Shown piece by piece: positions 5,210-6,600 of a DNA stretch of 6,600 bases. A program made the translations under genes and the position numbers. Source of the DNA: Actinomycetes bacterium (GTDB lineage Bacteria > Actinomycetota > Acidimicrobiia > Acidimicrobiales > Palsa-688); the NCBI GenBank assembly GCA_021798075.1, contig JAJZYO010000117.1:1-6600 (forward strand), written 5' to 3'. Position 1 is the stretch's first letter. Each line of letters begins with the position of its first letter. The notes below the pieces were generated by a model. The model was not told the DNA's origin and did no database searches. It saw nothing but the letters and a program-made list of their open reading frames with translations.

Positions 5210-6600
5210 GTGGCCCTCGTCGCCGGCGTCGACTGCTCCACCCAGTCGACCAAGGTCCTCGTCGTAGACGCAGAGGACGGCCGGTTGGTGGCGGCCGGTG
5301 CCGCCAGCCATCCGGTCGAGGGCACCGGGGGGGCGCGCGAGACCGACCCGCGCGAGTGGGAAGCCTCCCTGGCCGAGGCACTCGACAAGACCGGGCGGGC
5401 GGGCGAGGTGGCGGCCATTTCCATCGGTGGCCAGCAGCACGGCCTCGTCGTGCTCGACGGCGCCGGCGTGCCGCTCCGCAAGGCCCCCTTGTGGAACGAC
5501 ACCCGGGGCGCGCCTGATGCCGCCTGGCTGGTCGAGGCGTTCGGTGGCCCGGACGAATGCGCGAAGAGAGTTGGTTCGGTGCTCACAAGCTCGTTCACCG
5601 TTGCGCACTGGGCGTGGCTCAGGCGCAACGAACCCGACGTCGCCGGCTCCGCCCGCAAGGTCCTGTTACCCCACGACTACCTCACGTACCGGCTTTCGGG
5701 GGGCTTCTTCACGGACAGGAGCGATGTCTCGGGGACCGGTTGGTGGAGCCCGGTGACCGAGTCCTATGAGGCCGGCGTGCTCGACCTACCTTCGGTGGCC
5801 CTGCCCCTCGAGCACCTGCCCGAGGTCCTCGGGCCCGAGGGTAGCGCCGGCGAGGTGAGATCCTCGGCGTCGGCGCAGTTCGGGCTCGCCCGAGGCGTAC
5901 CCGTGGCGTGCGGAGCCGGCGACAACGCGGCAGCCGCCCTCGCCCTCTCGGTCCAGCCCGGCGAGGCCGGCGTCTCGCTCGGCACCTCCGGCACGGTCTT
6001 CGCCCCGGCGGAGGCCCCGAGCGCGGACGCGACCGGGACCGTGGCGGGTTTGCCGGCGCCGACGGCCGGTACTTGCCGCTCGCCTGCACGCTCAACGCCA
6101 CCGTCGCCATCGACCAGGTGTCTGGCTGGCTCGGCCTCGACCGGGAGGACGTGGCGCCGTCGGGAGAGGTGGTGTTCCTGCCCTGGATGGGGGGTGAGCG
6201 GACCCCCAACGTGCCCTTGGCCACTGGCACGCTCTCCGGCCTGCGCTACGAGACGGACAAGCGCTCCGTGCTGCAGGCCGCCTACGAAGGGCTGGTGGCT
6301 ACGCTGCTCGAGGCCACTTCCCTGCTCGATCGCTGGGCGCCGCAGGACAAGGGGGCACCTTTGTTGCTGGTGGGCGGTGGCGCCAGGGGCCGGGTCTGGC
6401 AGGAGACCGTGCGGCGCCTTTCGGGCCGACCGGTATTGGTCGTGGAGGCCGGCGAGCTTGTCGCTTACGGCGCAGCGGTGCAGGCGGCCGCCCTGTTGAG
6501 CAGCAAAGCGGTGGTGGAGGTGGCGGCGGCGTGGCAGGTGCGGCGGGGCACCCTCCTCGACGCGGTCGACGTAGACGAAGCCACGCTGGCCCGCATCAGC
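5210..6600 (+). CDS. xylB: Xylulokinase (FGGY family), with a one-base frame change near 6047 and 3' end beyond the window
   Basis: It would phosphorylate D-xylulose with ATP to xylulose 5-phosphate in the cytoplasm. It starts at GTG, 5 nt after the GH3 stop, with only a GGGG too close to act as a good Shine-Dalgarno, so coupling to GH3 translation is likely. Motifs: GVDCSTQSTK (6-15, N-terminal phosphate-binding loop), GGQQHG (73-78), LWNDTRG (94-100), LPHDYL (D156), TDRSDVSGTGWW, GAGDNAAAA with D238 as catalytic base, and SLGTSGTVF. The initial frame is family-like through GTVAG (6032-6046 plus). From 6049 the homology continues one frame back: FAGADGRYLPLACTLNATV, FLPWMGGERTPN, AAYEGL, LLLVGGGARGRVWQ. 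The joined protein is about 464 residues at the window edge; relatives have about 480-490. Without a frame change the ribosome would add a non-family tail and stop at 6497-6499. One missing G or T restores the frame. Whether this is a true mutation, a sequence error or frameshifting is unresolved. Confidence 0.9.
6046..6052 (+). other. Frame-change point of xylB on a G GGT TTG slippery-type heptamer
   Basis: In the xylB start frame the codons read GCG GGT TTG. GGGTTTG therefore has the form X XXY YYZ in register: slipping one base back gives GGG TTT and then enters the frame that carries the rest of the kinase. A 5-bp GC stem (CCGGC 6053-6057 with GCCGG 6065-6069, 7-nt loop) follows at once, which is closer than the usual 5-9 nt spacer. 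I see no strong Shine-Dalgarno-like stimulator upstream. A single-base deletion in GGGGTTT or GGGTTTT would leave the same sequence and is the simpler explanation. Confidence 0.55.

Noticed and set aside
6053..6499. Continuation of the xylB start frame to a stop at 6497-6499 as a real C-terminus
   Set aside because: The translation becomes Arg/Cys/Pro-rich without family motifs, while the -1 frame carries GERTP and GGGAR of FGGY kinases.
1..6600. tRNA, rRNA, CRISPR array, insertion sequence or phage features
   Set aside because: No repeat-spacer pattern, transposase-like reading frame, terminal repeats or recognisable RNA gene was seen on either strand.

Overview
This is high-GC DNA with GTG starts, Shine-Dalgarno sites and protein relatives typical of Actinobacteria. 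The class cannot be fixed from this stretch. The window holds one carbohydrate-use locus whose best reading is uptake and intracellular breakdown of xylo-oligosaccharides (probably xylobiose), under one LacI-type regulator.

Layout: (1) 992 to the left edge, minus strand: the first 330 residues of a secreted family-1 sugar-binding protein of an ABC importer. (2) 993-1271: intergenic, with a 16-bp palindrome. (3) 1272-2324, minus strand: a LacI/GalR repressor whose coding sequence contains a perfect 12-bp stem with a 4-nt loop. (4) 2325-2816: a 492-bp divergent control region with two further copies of the palindrome core, a TTGACA promoter candidate and two other palindromes. (5) 2817-5204, plus strand: a complete GH3 beta-glycosidase with no signal peptide. 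(6) 5210 to the right edge, plus strand: xylulokinase, 5 nt after the GH3 stop, interrupted near 6047 by a one-base frame change that lies exactly on a G GGT TTG heptamer.

How the genes fit together (inference): the binding protein captures xylo-oligosaccharides outside the cell. Permeases, presumably beyond the left edge, import them. The cytoplasmic GH3 enzyme releases xylose, an isomerase not seen here would make xylulose, and the kinase makes xylulose 5-phosphate for the pentose phosphate pathway. The repressor probably controls itself, the transporter and the catabolic pair through a shared inverted repeat, CGAAA-N(1-3)-TTTCG. It occurs three times here, once in front of each transcription unit, and I found it nowhere else in the window.

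I see no new kind of system. The points most worth a second look are the operator trio with its variable centre, the kinase frame change on a slippery heptamer, the long hairpin inside the repressor gene, and the lack of a lipoprotein cysteine in the binding protein.
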